A stretch of 64,000 bases of DNA, taken from Dialister histaminiformans (GTDB lineage: Bacteria > Bacillota > Negativicutes > Veillonellales > Dialisteraceae). The stretch covers positions 62,001-126,000 of the forward strand of contig NZ_FMXA01000003.1 in the NCBI RefSeq assembly GCF_900103425.1, in the 5' to 3' direction. The notes under the pieces are model-generated. The model was not told the origin of the DNA and searched no databases. It was given only the letters and a program-made list of their open reading frames with translations. Each line of letters starts with the position of its first letter. Position 1 is the first letter of the stretch. Below, piece after piece: positions 16,639 through 25,082 of the stretch. The position numbers and the translations under genes were made by a program.

Positions 16639-18214
16639 TCGGTTATGGATTATCATTTTCCTGGTAAGCTTTCTGTTTCTCCTCTGGGGAAATCAATATC
16701 TTCCCATCACCGACCCGGTAGAATCCAATTATGCGCTTACTGCCAAAGAAATGGCAGAATCAGGAAACTGGCTCTCCCCTACTATTTACGGACATTACTG
16801 GTATGATAAGCCCATTATGATTTACTGGCTTACCGCCGCCTCTTACCGTCTGTTCGGCTTTACCAGCCTGGCTTCCCGCCTGCCTTCCGTGCTGGCCGGA
16901 GCCCTGTCCGCCGCCTTACTGGGTGCCTATACCCAGCGTCTTCTCCATAACCAGAAAGCGGCCGTCTGCGCCAGTCTTTTCCTGGTCACTTCGCTGGAAT
17001 TCTGGATTGTCTCCCATGCTATCATTACCGATCAGCTTCTTTTCCTTTTTACCATTCCCACCATGCTGTCCGCTTTCATAGGGCTGAATGAGAACAGCCG
17101 GAAACATATGGTGATTGCCTATGCCGCGGCCGCTCTGGCCTGCCTTACCAAAGGACCGGTCGGCCTGGTACTCCCCGGGTTGCTGCTGCTTCTCTGGTGC
17201 GCCTCCATGCGCTCATGGAAAATGGTCAGGCGATGCTTCCCCTGGCAGGGAATCCTCTGTTTTCTCCTTATCGCCACACCATGGTATGGTGCCATGATTT
17301 ATTATCACGGAACTGATTTTATCAGTCAGTTCCTGGGACTGCACAATGTAGTCCGTGCTACCTCCTCAGAACATCCGGAAGACAATCACTGGTATTATTA
17401 TCTGATCCTCCTTCCGGTATCCCTTCTCCCATGGACCGGGCTTTCCTTCCTGCAGATGAAAACATTCCGCCGGCAGACTCTGTACCAGCCACTATACCGA
17501 TTTCTCATGATATGGTGCTGGGGTACCATTGGTTTCTATACCCTGATGGCCACTAAATACGTAACCTACACCTATATCGCTGTCATTCCTGCCATACTTC
17601 TGGCCGCAACCGCCATTCCGCAGTTGTCAGAAACGCGTAAATTCCACTGTCTGCTCTTATTACCTGCCCTGTTCATGGTTATAGCCTTAAGCGGTGGAAC
17701 CCTGGCCTTAAAAGGCACCAGCTGGACTCCTTTTTACATTCTGGCACTGCTGTCCATCAGTCTTTGCGTATACAGTTTCAGAAATACGAAAAAGCTGATC
17801 TTATCCATCAGCCTCAGTATATCCGCACTGTATATCTGTCTGGTTTCCACCGGCCTCGGCCCTTATCTTTCCACCCGCTCAGGTATCCTGATGGCTCAGT
17901 CATTCCACAGCCTGCCTGGCTATCACCTGTTTTTCTCCTCCTATAGTGCTTCCTATACGTACTATACGGGAGAGACGGCCATCCGCCTGGTACCTTCTGT
18001 GGCGGATGCGGAGAAACGAAATCCTCTGTGGAATGAAAAATATACCATGCCTTCCCTTCCGGATACCCATCTGGAGTCACTGACCGGAGACAAACCGGTT
18101 TACCTTTATGTTTCCAGAAGCAATTTGAAGCTGTTTGACCGCTGGAACATGCGCAGGGATTTTATCCCTGTGGAAACCTTCCCTTCCGGTTCAATTTATC
18201 AGTATAAAAAATGA
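16619..18214 (+). CDS. ArnT-like lipid-linked sugar glycosyltransferase (second copy)
   Basis: 531 aa, a clear tandem paralogue of the preceding protein: same order of GHYWYDKPIMIYWLTA, SRLPSVLAG, LTKGPVGLVLPG and NVVRATSSEHPEDNHW. The start is TTG at 16619 with an ideal AAGGAGG 8 nt upstream, inside the 3' end of the first copy. The loop-1 motif is DPVESNYALTAKEM: the Asp of the DE pair is Val here, so acceptor or metal binding may differ between the copies. Ten or more membrane helices and a periplasmic C-terminal domain. Confidence 0.87.
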   Translation: MKLTKNNRLWIIIFLVSFLFLLWGNQYLPITDPVESNYALTAKEMAESGNWLSPTIYGHYWYDKPIMIYWLTAASYRLFGFTSLASRLPSVLAGALSAALLGAYTQRLLHNQKAAVCASLFLVTSLEFWIVSHAIITDQLLFLFTIPTMLSAFIGLNENSRKHMVIAYAAAALACLTKGPVGLVLPGLLLLLWCASMRSWKMVRRCFPWQGILCFLLIATPWYGAMIYYHGTDFISQFLGLHNVVRATSSEHPEDNHWYYYLILLPVSLLPWTGLSFLQMKTFRRQTLYQPLYRFLMIWCWGTIGFYTLMATKYVTYTYIAVIPAILLAATAIPQLSETRKFHCLLLLPALFMVIALSGGTLALKGTSWTPFYILALLSISLCVYSFRNTKKLILSISLSISALYICLVSTGLGPYLSTRSGILMAQSFHSLPGYHLFFSSYSASYTYYTGETAIRLVPSVADAEKRNPLWNEKYTMPSLPDTHLESLTGDKPVYLYVSRSNLKLFDRWNMRRDFIPVETFPSGSIYQYKK

Positions 18215-18224
18215 GTGAGAACCT

Positions 18225-18950
18225 ATGAACTATTTTCGTGAAATGCATAAAGTAAAATTATTTATTGAAAAACTAGCTGATTACCATCACCCGGACGTAT
18301 TTAATCCCTGGGCAGATTATGACCCGGATTATGATGTGGCTTCTGCTCGTTCTATCCGCCGGAAACAGCTGGCCCGGTATCTGATTCACCGCATTGAAAA
18401 CGCGCGTATCCTTCTGATTGCCGAGGCCTGCGGATATCAGGGCGGCCGTTTTACCGGTATCGCCATGACCTGCGAACGAATGATTCTTAATGAGCATCCC
18501 TATGTAGACTCCCAGATGGTCCTTGGCTGTCAGGGGAAACGTACAAGCCGCAGAGACAGCCCGTTTATTCCCAGAGAAACGCAGCGTACCAGGGGATTTA
18601 ATGAACCTACTGACACCGTAGTATGGAATGCGGCCCTTTCTGCGGGGCTGGGGCCTAATGATTTTCTGCTCTGGAATATTTTCCCATTTCACCCGCATAA
18701 GGAAGACCATGCGCTGAGCAACCGTACCCCCACAGAATCAGAACTCCAGGACGGTCTCTTTTTTACCGAAGAACTGTTAAAACTGACCGGTCCGCTTCCC
18801 GTCTACGCCATTGGACGGAAGAGTGAACAGACACTTACCGGTGCAGGCTATCAGGTAACCGGACTCCGCCACCCTGCCAATGGCGGTGCCACCCTGTTCC
18901 GTGAAGGATTGCGTGACTCTCTTATCCAGACCGGACTGTATAATGGCTGA
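18225..18950 (+). CDS. Uracil-DNA glycosylase superfamily protein
   Basis: 241 aa. The Rossmann-like UDG fold is suggested by RILLIAEACGYQGGRFTGIA near residue 60 (equivalent to the GEAPG-type water-activating motif) and LRHPANGG near residue 217 (equivalent to the HPS/HPA DNA-intercalating motif). It may remove uracil or another damaged base, but it belongs to no canonical UDG family that I can name; the catalytic acid is not certain. It starts 10 bp after the second transferase and probably shares its mRNA, with no obvious functional link. Confidence 0.72.
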   Translation: MNYFREMHKVKLFIEKLADYHHPDVFNPWADYDPDYDVASARSIRRKQLARYLIHRIENARILLIAEACGYQGGRFTGIAMTCERMILNEHPYVDSQMVLGCQGKRTSRRDSPFIPRETQRTRGFNEPTDTVVWNAALSAGLGPNDFLLWNIFPFHPHKEDHALSNRTPTESELQDGLFFTEELLKLTGPLPVYAIGRKSEQTLTGAGYQVTGLRHPANGGATLFREGLRDSLIQTGLYNG

Positions 18951-18960
18951 CAGATGAAGG

Positions 18961-19009
18961 AAAAAGGACTGTGAAAACACGATGTTTCTCATGTTTTCAC
19001 AGTCCTTTT
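18961..19009 (+). terminator. Terminator of the dedA-transferase-UDG operon
   Basis: 18-bp perfect stem AAAAGGACTGTGAAAACA with its complement, 12-nt loop, followed by TTTTC. A member of the GCTGTGAAAA-like terminator group of this window. Confidence 0.9.
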
Positions 19010-19034
19010 CTGCTTATATTTTTTGCCTTATAAT
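19006..19034 (+). promoter_or_regulatory. Weak promoter candidate of the exported small protein gene
   Basis: Perfect TATAAT at 19029-19034; the best -35 at 17 nt is TTTTCT inside the preceding terminator, which is poor. Confidence 0.35.
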
Positions 19035-19090
19035 GGATGTATACACGCAGGCATTATACTTGCCCTATCAAAAGTAAAGGAGTGATTGCC

Positions 19091-19582
19091 ATGTTACGTT
19101 TTTCCAGCATAGCCCGTATAAGTTTCCTTCTGCTGCCCCTGATGGTCTGCACTCCGGCCCTGGCAGCTCTCAGCAGCCCCTCTGCCCAGGTTAATCAGAA
19201 CATTATCCAGGCCCGGGAAAAACAGAGCCGTTTCCTGATTAACCAGAGCCGGCTGACCTCCCGTATCTCCGGGACAGATACCCATCCCTCTCCGCTGCAG
19301 TCCATGTCCCTGCAGCAGGCTGAGGCCCGGCAGATCCGGTTAAATGCGAAAAACCAGCTTCAGCGCATGCGAAGTTCTTTCCCCTCCCTGTCGGTGTCCA
19401 CCCCCGCTCCTCAGACATCGCCTGCCGCCGCTTCCCCCACAGCTTTCCCTGCCCCGGCCGGATCATCCGATTCTTCCCAGGATGACAGCCTTCAGGAGAT
19501 TCATACTCTGCAATCTCTGTACAATCAGGAACAGATTGCCTACTATACGGCTCTGGCAGAACAGGAAAATAAAAACTCCTGA
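19091..19582 (+). CDS. Small exported protein of unknown function
   Basis: 163 aa. A Sec signal peptide is plain (MLRFSSIARISFLLLPLMV, cleavage near TPALA-A). The mature part is Gln/Ser-rich, with helical QNIIQAREKQ and SLQQAEARQIRLN segments, a Pro/Ala/Ser linker around residues 100-130 and an acidic C-terminal helix. No cysteines in the mature part and no known domain. The frame could begin at 19037, but the ATG at 19091 has an AAAGGAG site and starts the signal peptide. Possibly periplasmic; function unknown. Monocistronic. Confidence 0.65.
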   Translation: MLRFSSIARISFLLLPLMVCTPALAALSSPSAQVNQNIIQAREKQSRFLINQSRLTSRISGTDTHPSPLQSMSLQQAEARQIRLNAKNQLQRMRSSFPSLSVSTPAPQTSPAAASPTAFPAPAGSSDSSQDDSLQEIHTLQSLYNQEQIAYYTALAEQENKNS

Positions 19583-19598
19583 ACCATATATCCAAAAT

Positions 19599-19641
19599 AA
19601 AAAGGTAAATGAGACCCGGATAGGTCTCATTTACCTTTTTT
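19599..19641. terminator. Bidirectional terminator
   Basis: 18-bp perfect stem AAAAAGGTAAATGAGACC, 6-nt loop, between the convergent exported-protein and aldehyde dehydrogenase genes. Confidence 0.92.
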
Positions 19642-19696
19642 GTATTCCCGGTATCATCCCCGGAAATATATGTCTGAATCTGACATGTACTCTCTG

Positions 19697-21091
19697 TTAT
19701 GCCTTATGCTTTTCAACAACAGCTTTTGGTGTAAATACCAGGTGTTCATTAATGAATGTTGTGAAACCAAGTTCGCTCAGTTCACGACCATAACCGGAAT
19801 TCTTGATTCCGCCGAATGGGAGTTCCGGCAGAGATGTCCATCCGGAGTTAATAAAGGACATACCGGTTTCAATCTGAGCAGCCACTTCACGGGCATGGTC
19901 CAGATTGCTGGAGAATACGGTTCCGCCAAGGCCATAAGAGGAATCATTAGCCAGAGCAATGGCTTCTGCCTCATCCTTTACCTTATATACTTCGCCTACC
20001 GGTCCGAATACTTCCTTGTTGTAAAGCGGATTATTCTTATCAATACCAGTAATGACGGTCGGCATTACGAAATTGCCTGGATGGTCAATCGGCTTGTTGC
20101 CATATTCAACAACGGCGCCGTTAGCTACTGCCACATCAATAGCCTTGAGCACATCTTTCTTCGCCTGTGCAGAAGACAGCGGTGCCAGCGTGGTGGATGG
20201 ATCCATTGGATCGCCCCACTTAGCCTGGGAGAATACTTCTACCAGATCGCGTACGAAACGGTCATAATTCTTTTCAGTCACGATGAAACGCTTGGAAGAA
20301 GTGCATACCTGACCTGCGTTGAAAAGACGGGCAAAATTCATAACCGCCTTAACTTCATCCATGTCCGCATCATCAAGAACGATGAATGCGTCATTACCGC
20401 CCAGTTCCAGGGAAGACTTCTTGAGGTTTCTGCCAGCTTCTTCTGCAATGGAAGCACCGCCACGTTCAGAACCTGTCAGGCAGGCTCCGGCAATGCGCTT
20501 ATCGGAAATGGCCTTGGATACCTGTTCATAGGAAATGAAGAGGTTCTTGAATGCGCCTTCTTCTACACCGGCTTCGCGTACCAGATCTTCAAAGGCAACT
20601 GCGGAACCCGGGCAGCAGGAAGCATGCTTGAGCAGCATCGGATTGCCGGCAATGAAGTTCGGTGCAAATACACGCATAACCTGATAGAATGGGAAATTCC
20701 ATGGTTCTACTGCAAAAATTACACCGATAGACTGCTTGATATAGTAAGCTTCGCCAGCTGCGGTTTCCAGTACCTGCGGCTTGAGGAATTCATCCGCCTT
20801 ATCTGCATAATAATCAGCAATGTCCGCACAAAGAAGAACTTCGCCCTTTGCTTCGCCAATCAGCTTACCCATATCTTTGGTAATTGTTTCTGCATATTTG
20901 TCTGCATCACGACGAAGCAGATCAGCTACCTTGTGCAACTGAGCCTTGCGTTCTTCCAGATTGTTTTCACGACGCCATTTTTTGTACAGTGCATGACCGG
21001 AAGCAATTGCCTGTTCCAGTTCTGCATCGGTATGATTTGCATATTCCTTAAGTGTTTCATTAGTAAATGGATAAATTGTCTTGTAAGCCAT
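19697..21091 (-). CDS. NAD(P)-dependent succinate-semialdehyde dehydrogenase-like ALDH
   Basis: 464 aa aldehyde dehydrogenase. Catalytic Cys in NAGQVCTSSKR, general-base Glu in LELGGNDAFIV, cofactor segment EPWNFPFYQ, and the C-terminal NSGWTSLPELPFGGIKNSG, which matches the Sad/GabD-type short succinate-semialdehyde dehydrogenases. It oxidises an aldehyde to the acid with NAD(P); succinate semialdehyde is the likely but not proven substrate. The frame reaches 21184, but the ATG at 21091 has AAGGAGAGG upstream, and the longer form would overlap the -10 box. Monocistronic. Confidence 0.9.
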   Translation of the reverse strand: MAYKTIYPFTNETLKEYANHTDAELEQAIASGHALYKKWRRENNLEERKAQLHKVADLLRRDADKYAETITKDMGKLIGEAKGEVLLCADIADYYADKADEFLKPQVLETAAGEAYYIKQSIGVIFAVEPWNFPFYQVMRVFAPNFIAGNPMLLKHASCCPGSAVAFEDLVREAGVEEGAFKNLFISYEQVSKAISDKRIAGACLTGSERGGASIAEEAGRNLKKSSLELGGNDAFIVLDDADMDEVKAVMNFARLFNAGQVCTSSKRFIVTEKNYDRFVRDLVEVFSQAKWGDPMDPSTTLAPLSSAQAKKDVLKAIDVAVANGAVVEYGNKPIDHPGNFVMPTVITGIDKNNPLYNKEVFGPVGEVYKVKDEAEAIALANDSSYGLGGTVFSSNLDHAREVAAQIETGMSFINSGWTSLPELPFGGIKNSGYGRELSELGFTTFINEHLVFTPKAVVEKHKA

Positions 21092-21132
21092 GTTTACCTC
21101 TCCTTTACTCAACATCATATAATAACCATTTG

Positions 21133-21154
21133 TTCTGTCCGAATATGGACAGAA
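21133..21154 (-). promoter_or_regulatory. 8-bp dyad in the aldehyde dehydrogenase leader
   Basis: TTCTGTCC-gaatat-GGACAGAA, perfect 8-bp arms, between the promoter and the ATG. Position suits a repressor operator; no T-run, so not a terminator. Confidence 0.45.
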
Positions 21155-21179
21155 ATAATTCGGATTTAAACCTGTACTT

Positions 21180-21208
21180 ATCATATACCACTATATCGAA
21201 AAATGCAA
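21180..21208 (-). promoter_or_regulatory. Promoter candidate of the aldehyde dehydrogenase gene
   Basis: Minus strand TTGCAT (21203-21208), 17 nt, TATGAT (21180-21185). Confidence 0.55.
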
Positions 21209-21281
21209 ATGTAGTTCCATTAAATTCTATATTAAATTTGTATTCCCCAGTATAGAATTATTCTTTGACGCATGCCCGGCC

Positions 21282-22430
21282 CTATCCTTTCCGCCGCAGC
21301 GTAATTATGGTAATTTCGCGGCTGCATCCCCACCGGAACGGGAACCATCCTCCCGTGCCGCGGGATACATATCCATACCAAGGGCCCGCCCGATACAGTC
21401 CACGGGTATATACATAAGGAGTAAGGATTGGCTGTCCCATAAATCCGGTCTGCATCCCATGGGTATGCCCGGTGAGTGTGATTATGGCCTTATGACGGAT
21501 CCCTTCCCGTATAAAATCGGAATGATGCGCCAGAAGAATTACCGGAGCTCCCTCCGGTATACCGGAAAACGCCTTATCTGCCATATTCCGTTCTTTAGTT
21601 ATCCGCATCCGTTCATCGGCAGCAAAAGGATAATCCGTGCCGGCTATATATAATGCCTTTCCGCCCCTGGTAAGCACTACATGATTATTCTGCAGAAGAG
21701 TTACCGGCGTCGTCTTCAGTTCATCCGCTATATATTTCTTATTGCGGTAATATTCGTGATTTCCCCATACAAAAATAATCCCGTATGGAAAGTTTCCGTT
21801 TTCCCCTGTCAGTATGCGGGCTGTTTCCGGCATCACTCGGACATCATCAATCAGATCACCGGTAAACGCAATCATCTGAGCCCCTTCCCGCCGCGCAATC
21901 AGAAAATCCTCCGGAAGATTCCGGTTGGTATAGTACGGACCGACATGGGTATCTGAAATCTCCGCAATTTTAAATCCATCCCAGGCCGCAGGTAATTCAG
22001 GTGATGAAATCTCCACATGCTCGGTTACTTCCTGCCTATTTCCCCTAATGGCGCCAGTTGTACCGAAAAGTACGGCTAGACAGGTAATACCCCAGGCCAG
22101 CCGTCCTATAATCCTCCTGCCTTTCCCGAACGCGCGAAAAACCGCCAGCAGGAAGAAAAATGGAGCAATCAGCAGAGAGGCTATCATTATACCTACCGCC
22201 AGATAGGCAACCCAGAGCATCCACTGCCCGTAGTGGATATAGGCAAAAGTATACCAGTTGAAAAATGCCGTTCCTGCGGCTGCCGTAAGACAGAACCCCA
22301 TTCCCTGCCAGACAGAGCGTCTGGTTCGAATGGAAGCCATAAACAGCAGCCCATTGGCCAGCCCCAGCAAAGAAAATATGGCAATAAGCCGGTAAAAGAA
22401 ATTCATACTGGGCATATAATTCGGTGCCAT
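21282..22430 (-). CDS. Membrane-anchored metallophosphoesterase
   Basis: 382 aa. Four N-terminal membrane helices (residues 10-130) are followed by a calcineurin-like phosphoesterase domain with all metal motifs: AEISDTHVG, FTGDLIDD, WGNHEY, LLAHHSD and TGHTHGMQ. It resembles B. subtilis YkuE/YpbG-type enzymes. The domain after the last helix probably faces outside. The substrate is unknown (a nucleotide or lipid-linked phosphate is possible). It starts 15 bp after the mutY stop, so the two are co-transcribed. Confidence 0.88.
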   Translation of the reverse strand: MAPNYMPSMNFFYRLIAIFSLLGLANGLLFMASIRTRRSVWQGMGFCLTAAAGTAFFNWYTFAYIHYGQWMLWVAYLAVGIMIASLLIAPFFFLLAVFRAFGKGRRIIGRLAWGITCLAVLFGTTGAIRGNRQEVTEHVEISSPELPAAWDGFKIAEISDTHVGPYYTNRNLPEDFLIARREGAQMIAFTGDLIDDVRVMPETARILTGENGNFPYGIIFVWGNHEYYRNKKYIADELKTTPVTLLQNNHVVLTRGGKALYIAGTDYPFAADERMRITKERNMADKAFSGIPEGAPVILLAHHSDFIREGIRHKAIITLTGHTHGMQTGFMGQPILTPYVYTRGLYRAGPWYGYVSRGTGGWFPFRWGCSREITIITLRRKG

Positions 22431-22445
22431 CCTGTACTCACCCCT

Positions 22446-23495
22446 TTATTCCAAAACCAGCTTTTCCGCCCAGGCTGCCAGCCGGGCATGCGGACCGGCA
22501 AGCGGTATATTCCTGTATTCTTCCGGTGTAAAAAATGCATAGTCTTTCCCCATTGGCTCCTGGACCGCCGGGGCTGCCACATAGGCATTCATATTCCATA
22601 TCCGATGGGAAAATACATGCCGGTGTTTCCATACCGGACCTTCGAGCCGGCAGTTCCAGCGCCTGCCAAGCTCCCTTTCCGCCTCCTCCGGTGTGTGTGC
22701 CAGAACCATAGGGAATTCCCACATAGAGGCCAGCATTCCCTTTTCAGGTCTTTTATGCATCAGAAATGCACCATGGCGCAAAATCAATGCGGCAGCCAGA
22801 TAAAGAGTTTCCTGCCTTTTCTTTTTTGTCCTCACCGGCAGTTCCTTTTCTTTTCCCTCCCTGTGCGCTCTGCACCAGGAAGCTATCGGACATTCGCTGC
22901 ACCGGGGAAACCGGGGAATACATACTTCCTGTCCCAGGTCCATAAGGGCTTCATTAAATGAACCGGCATCTTCTGGCAGGGTCTGTTCCACACAGTTCAT
23001 CACCTGCCGTCTCCCCTTAGCCTTCAGTATGTCCTCTTCAATTCCGTAAAGTCTGGCATATATACGAAGTACATTCCCATCCACGGCACTGGTTCGCTTG
23101 CCATAGGCAATGGACAGGATGGCCCCTGCGGTATAGCTTCCGATTCCAGGCAGCGATTCCACCACCTTTAATTCATCTGGAACCCGGCCTCCATAATGGC
23201 TGTCCATCTCCCTGGCCGCCGCATGAATATTTCGTGCCCGGCTGTAATAGCCCAGTCCCTGCCAGGCATGCAGGACCTCTGCCTCTGAAGCTTCCGCCAG
23301 TGCGTGCACTGTGGGAAACTTTTCCATCCATGTATTAAAGTATGGTTTTACCGCCTCAGTCCTTGTCTGCTGCAGCATAATCTCTGAAATCCATACCCTG
23401 TATGGATCTCGGGGAGATTTTTCCCGCCAGGGAAGCTCCCTTTCCAGCTGCGCTGACCAATCCATCAGCACCTTTACCCATGTAGTATCTGTCAT
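22446..23495 (-). CDS. mutY: A/G-specific adenine glycosylase MutY
   Basis: 349 aa. It removes adenine mispaired with 8-oxoguanine. The HhH motif LPGIGSYTAGAIL is followed by AVDGNVLRIYARLYGI (with catalytic Asp in VDGN), and the [4Fe-4S] Cys are in CIPRFPRCSECPIASWC. The C-terminal NUDIX-like domain that reads 8-oxoG is present (about residues 230-345). It starts 10 bp after the stop of a MutT-type gene: two arms of the 8-oxoguanine (GO) system in one transcript. Confidence 0.95.
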   Translation of the reverse strand: MTDTTWVKVLMDWSAQLERELPWREKSPRDPYRVWISEIMLQQTRTEAVKPYFNTWMEKFPTVHALAEASEAEVLHAWQGLGYYSRARNIHAAAREMDSHYGGRVPDELKVVESLPGIGSYTAGAILSIAYGKRTSAVDGNVLRIYARLYGIEEDILKAKGRRQVMNCVEQTLPEDAGSFNEALMDLGQEVCIPRFPRCSECPIASWCRAHREGKEKELPVRTKKKRQETLYLAAALILRHGAFLMHKRPEKGMLASMWEFPMVLAHTPEEAERELGRRWNCRLEGPVWKHRHVFSHRIWNMNAYVAAPAVQEPMGKDYAFFTPEEYRNIPLAGPHARLAAWAEKLVLE

Positions 23496-23504
23496 CTGTC
23501 TCCT

Positions 23505-23975
23505 TCACTTCATTTCTGAAAATTCATAACCGGTTACGGTATCTCCATCTTCCGCAAAATGAATGACTCCCCGGATTTTCTTTCCCTTCAGAATCAGGGG
23601 AAGCCACTGACAGTCCGCCTGCCACATTCTGTCAAAAGGCAGAGCGTCAGGAGAAAACCAACGCGGCTCCATTTCATCGGATACAGCAGGAGCTCCGCTC
23701 CATATCCGCACCAGATAAACTATTCCCGCATGTGACCACTCCGGATCCTCTGTATTCTGAAAATACAGCTCTGCCGCCAGTTCCAGATCCTGCGTCCTGG
23801 CAATCAGTCCGCATTCTTCTCTCAGTTCCCTTACCGCACACTGACGCATGGTTTCTCCTTTTTCAATCTTTCCTCCGAAACCATTCCATTTTCCAAATCC
23901 CATTCCCCGTTTTTTACGGCCCAGAAGTACTCTCCCCCGGCTGTCCACCGGATAAACCAATGATGTGTCCCGCAT
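23505..23975 (-). CDS. NUDIX hydrolase, 8-oxo-dGTP diphosphatase-like (MutT)
   Basis: 156 aa. NUDIX box GGKIEKGETMRQCAVRELRE followed by ECGL, intact for metal and diphosphate binding. The beginning DTSLVYPVDSRGRVLLGRKK and the lineup with human MTH1-like proteins suggest sanitising of oxidised purine dNTPs. The frame runs 31 codons further upstream, but that part crosses a transcription terminator; the ATG at 23975 with an AAAGGA site is the right start. Its neighbour mutY supports an 8-oxo-dGTP role. Confidence 0.9.
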   Translation of the reverse strand: MRDTSLVYPVDSRGRVLLGRKKRGMGFGKWNGFGGKIEKGETMRQCAVRELREECGLIARTQDLELAAELYFQNTEDPEWSHAGIVYLVRIWSGAPAVSDEMEPRWFSPDALPFDRMWQADCQWLPLILKGKKIRGVIHFAEDGDTVTGYEFSEMK

Positions 23976-24035
23976 ATATATCCTTTCCCGGTTCTTTTCC
24001 CTGCGGCTTCTGCATAACCGCATATCTAAAAAATA

Positions 24036-24074
24036 AAAGGCTGTGAAAAATGAAAAATCATTCTTCACAGCCTC
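24036..24074 (-). terminator. Terminator of the ompH gene
   Basis: Stem AGGCTGTGAAnAATGA with a 4-nt loop, followed on the minus strand by a T-rich run (TTTTATTTTTT). One of the near-identical GGCTGTGAAAA hairpins. Confidence 0.9.
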
Positions 24075-24094
24075 CCTGCTGAGTACAGCGCTAC

Positions 24095-24511
24095 TTATTT
24101 GCCAAGCTTAGCTGCCACATCAGAAGTAACATCAACACCGCCGTCAACAACTGCGCCGGATTCAAGTACTACGTCCAGATTCTTTTCCTTGCGAACCTGC
24201 TGAATGGCCTTCATGATGTCAGACATAATCGGAGTCATTTCATCTCTTTCTTTCTGAGCCAGTTCACGCTGCAGGTTGTTTGCCAACTGCTGCTTTTCTG
24301 CATCAGACTTGCCTGCAGACTGCTTCTGGAACTGCTGCTGAGCTTTCTGTGCTGCCTGCTTCATGTCCAGCTGTGCCTTTTCCATCTTCGGATGTGCCTG
24401 AAGAAGAGCGTTAGTGTGAACATAGCCAATGCCTGCTGCAGAAACGCTGAATGCAGATGCTGCCATCATAGCTGCTGCCATAACTGCTGTAATTTTTTTA
24501 TTGAGTCTCAT
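24095..24511 (-). CDS. Periplasmic chaperone, Skp/OmpH family
   Basis: 138 aa. Signal peptide (KKITAVMAAAMMAASAFSVSA), then IGYVHTNALLQAHPKMEKA and a long charged coiled coil rich in Gln, Lys and Ala (residues 50-105), ending in ESGAVVDGGVDVTSDVAAKL: the Skp/OmpH pattern. Skp holds unfolded outer-membrane proteins in the periplasm, so it supports a double-membrane cell. The start at 24511 has GGAGG; the longer frame adds only 8 residues before the signal. Confidence 0.9.
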   Translation of the reverse strand: MRLNKKITAVMAAAMMAASAFSVSAAGIGYVHTNALLQAHPKMEKAQLDMKQAAQKAQQQFQKQSAGKSDAEKQQLANNLQRELAQKERDEMTPIMSDIMKAIQQVRKEKNLDVVLESGAVVDGGVDVTSDVAAKLGK

Positions 24512-24644
24512 AATTAAATCCTCCATTACAAACATCTTCAGGGATGTAGGTTTCTTTGTTCAGTCAACAATACGCTATCCATAAAAGTATCCTTTCATGG
24601 TATAGTTTATATCCTGTATTATATCATATTTTATCAGTATGCGG

Positions 24645-25082
24645 TTAATCCTTTTCTTCGGTGCCGGATTCTTCTCTTACGGTCTTCTGCACAGTTTCTT
24701 CCGCCGCCTGAACGGTTGCCGCTGTATCATTCCCAGCTGTCTTTTCTTCATCTTTCTCATGATGACGGCGGAAATGGGCAATGACTTCCGGCACCATATT
24801 GATAACCTTATCTATCGTATTATTGGCCGTCGCATTCTTAATGGAAAACAGTTCAATCCGTTCCCCTTTCATTATAAGCACAGCCGTAGGGGTCATCTTT
24901 CCACCGCCAGCACCGCCTTCCCGGGTGCCGTTGCTGCAGTGTCCGCTACCAAAGCCAAAGCTTATGTCCACAAACGGAACAATGGTGGCATCCCCCAGAT
25001 AAATAGGCTGTCCCACTACCGATTCCGTAGTAATCATATGTTTAAAATCCTCAAAAATCTTTGCTCTGATAGCATCATCCAT
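24645..25082 (-). CDS. ytfJ: GerW/YtfJ family protein
   Basis: 145 aa. The family core is seen in IRAKIFEDFKHMI, GQPIYLGDATIVPFVDISFG, a Gly-rich GSGHCSNGTREGGAGGG and ALIMKGERIELFSI. In Bacillus the homologue is needed for spore germination, but the family is also found in non-sporing bacteria, where its role is unknown. Its first codons overlap the end of a ytfI-like gene by 8 bp, the same neighbour pair as in B. subtilis. Confidence 0.85.
   Translation of the reverse strand: MDDAIRAKIFEDFKHMITTESVVGQPIYLGDATIVPFVDISFGFGSGHCSNGTREGGAGGGKMTPTAVLIMKGERIELFSIKNATANNTIDKVINMVPEVIAHFRRHHEKDEEKTAGNDTAATVQAAEETVQKTVREESGTEEKD

Noticed and set aside
19640-21169. Long plus-strand frame (509 codons) opposite the aldehyde dehydrogenase
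   Set aside because: Its protein is Cys/Phe-rich with no family features, and the minus-strand ALDH is fully convincing; it is an antisense shadow.
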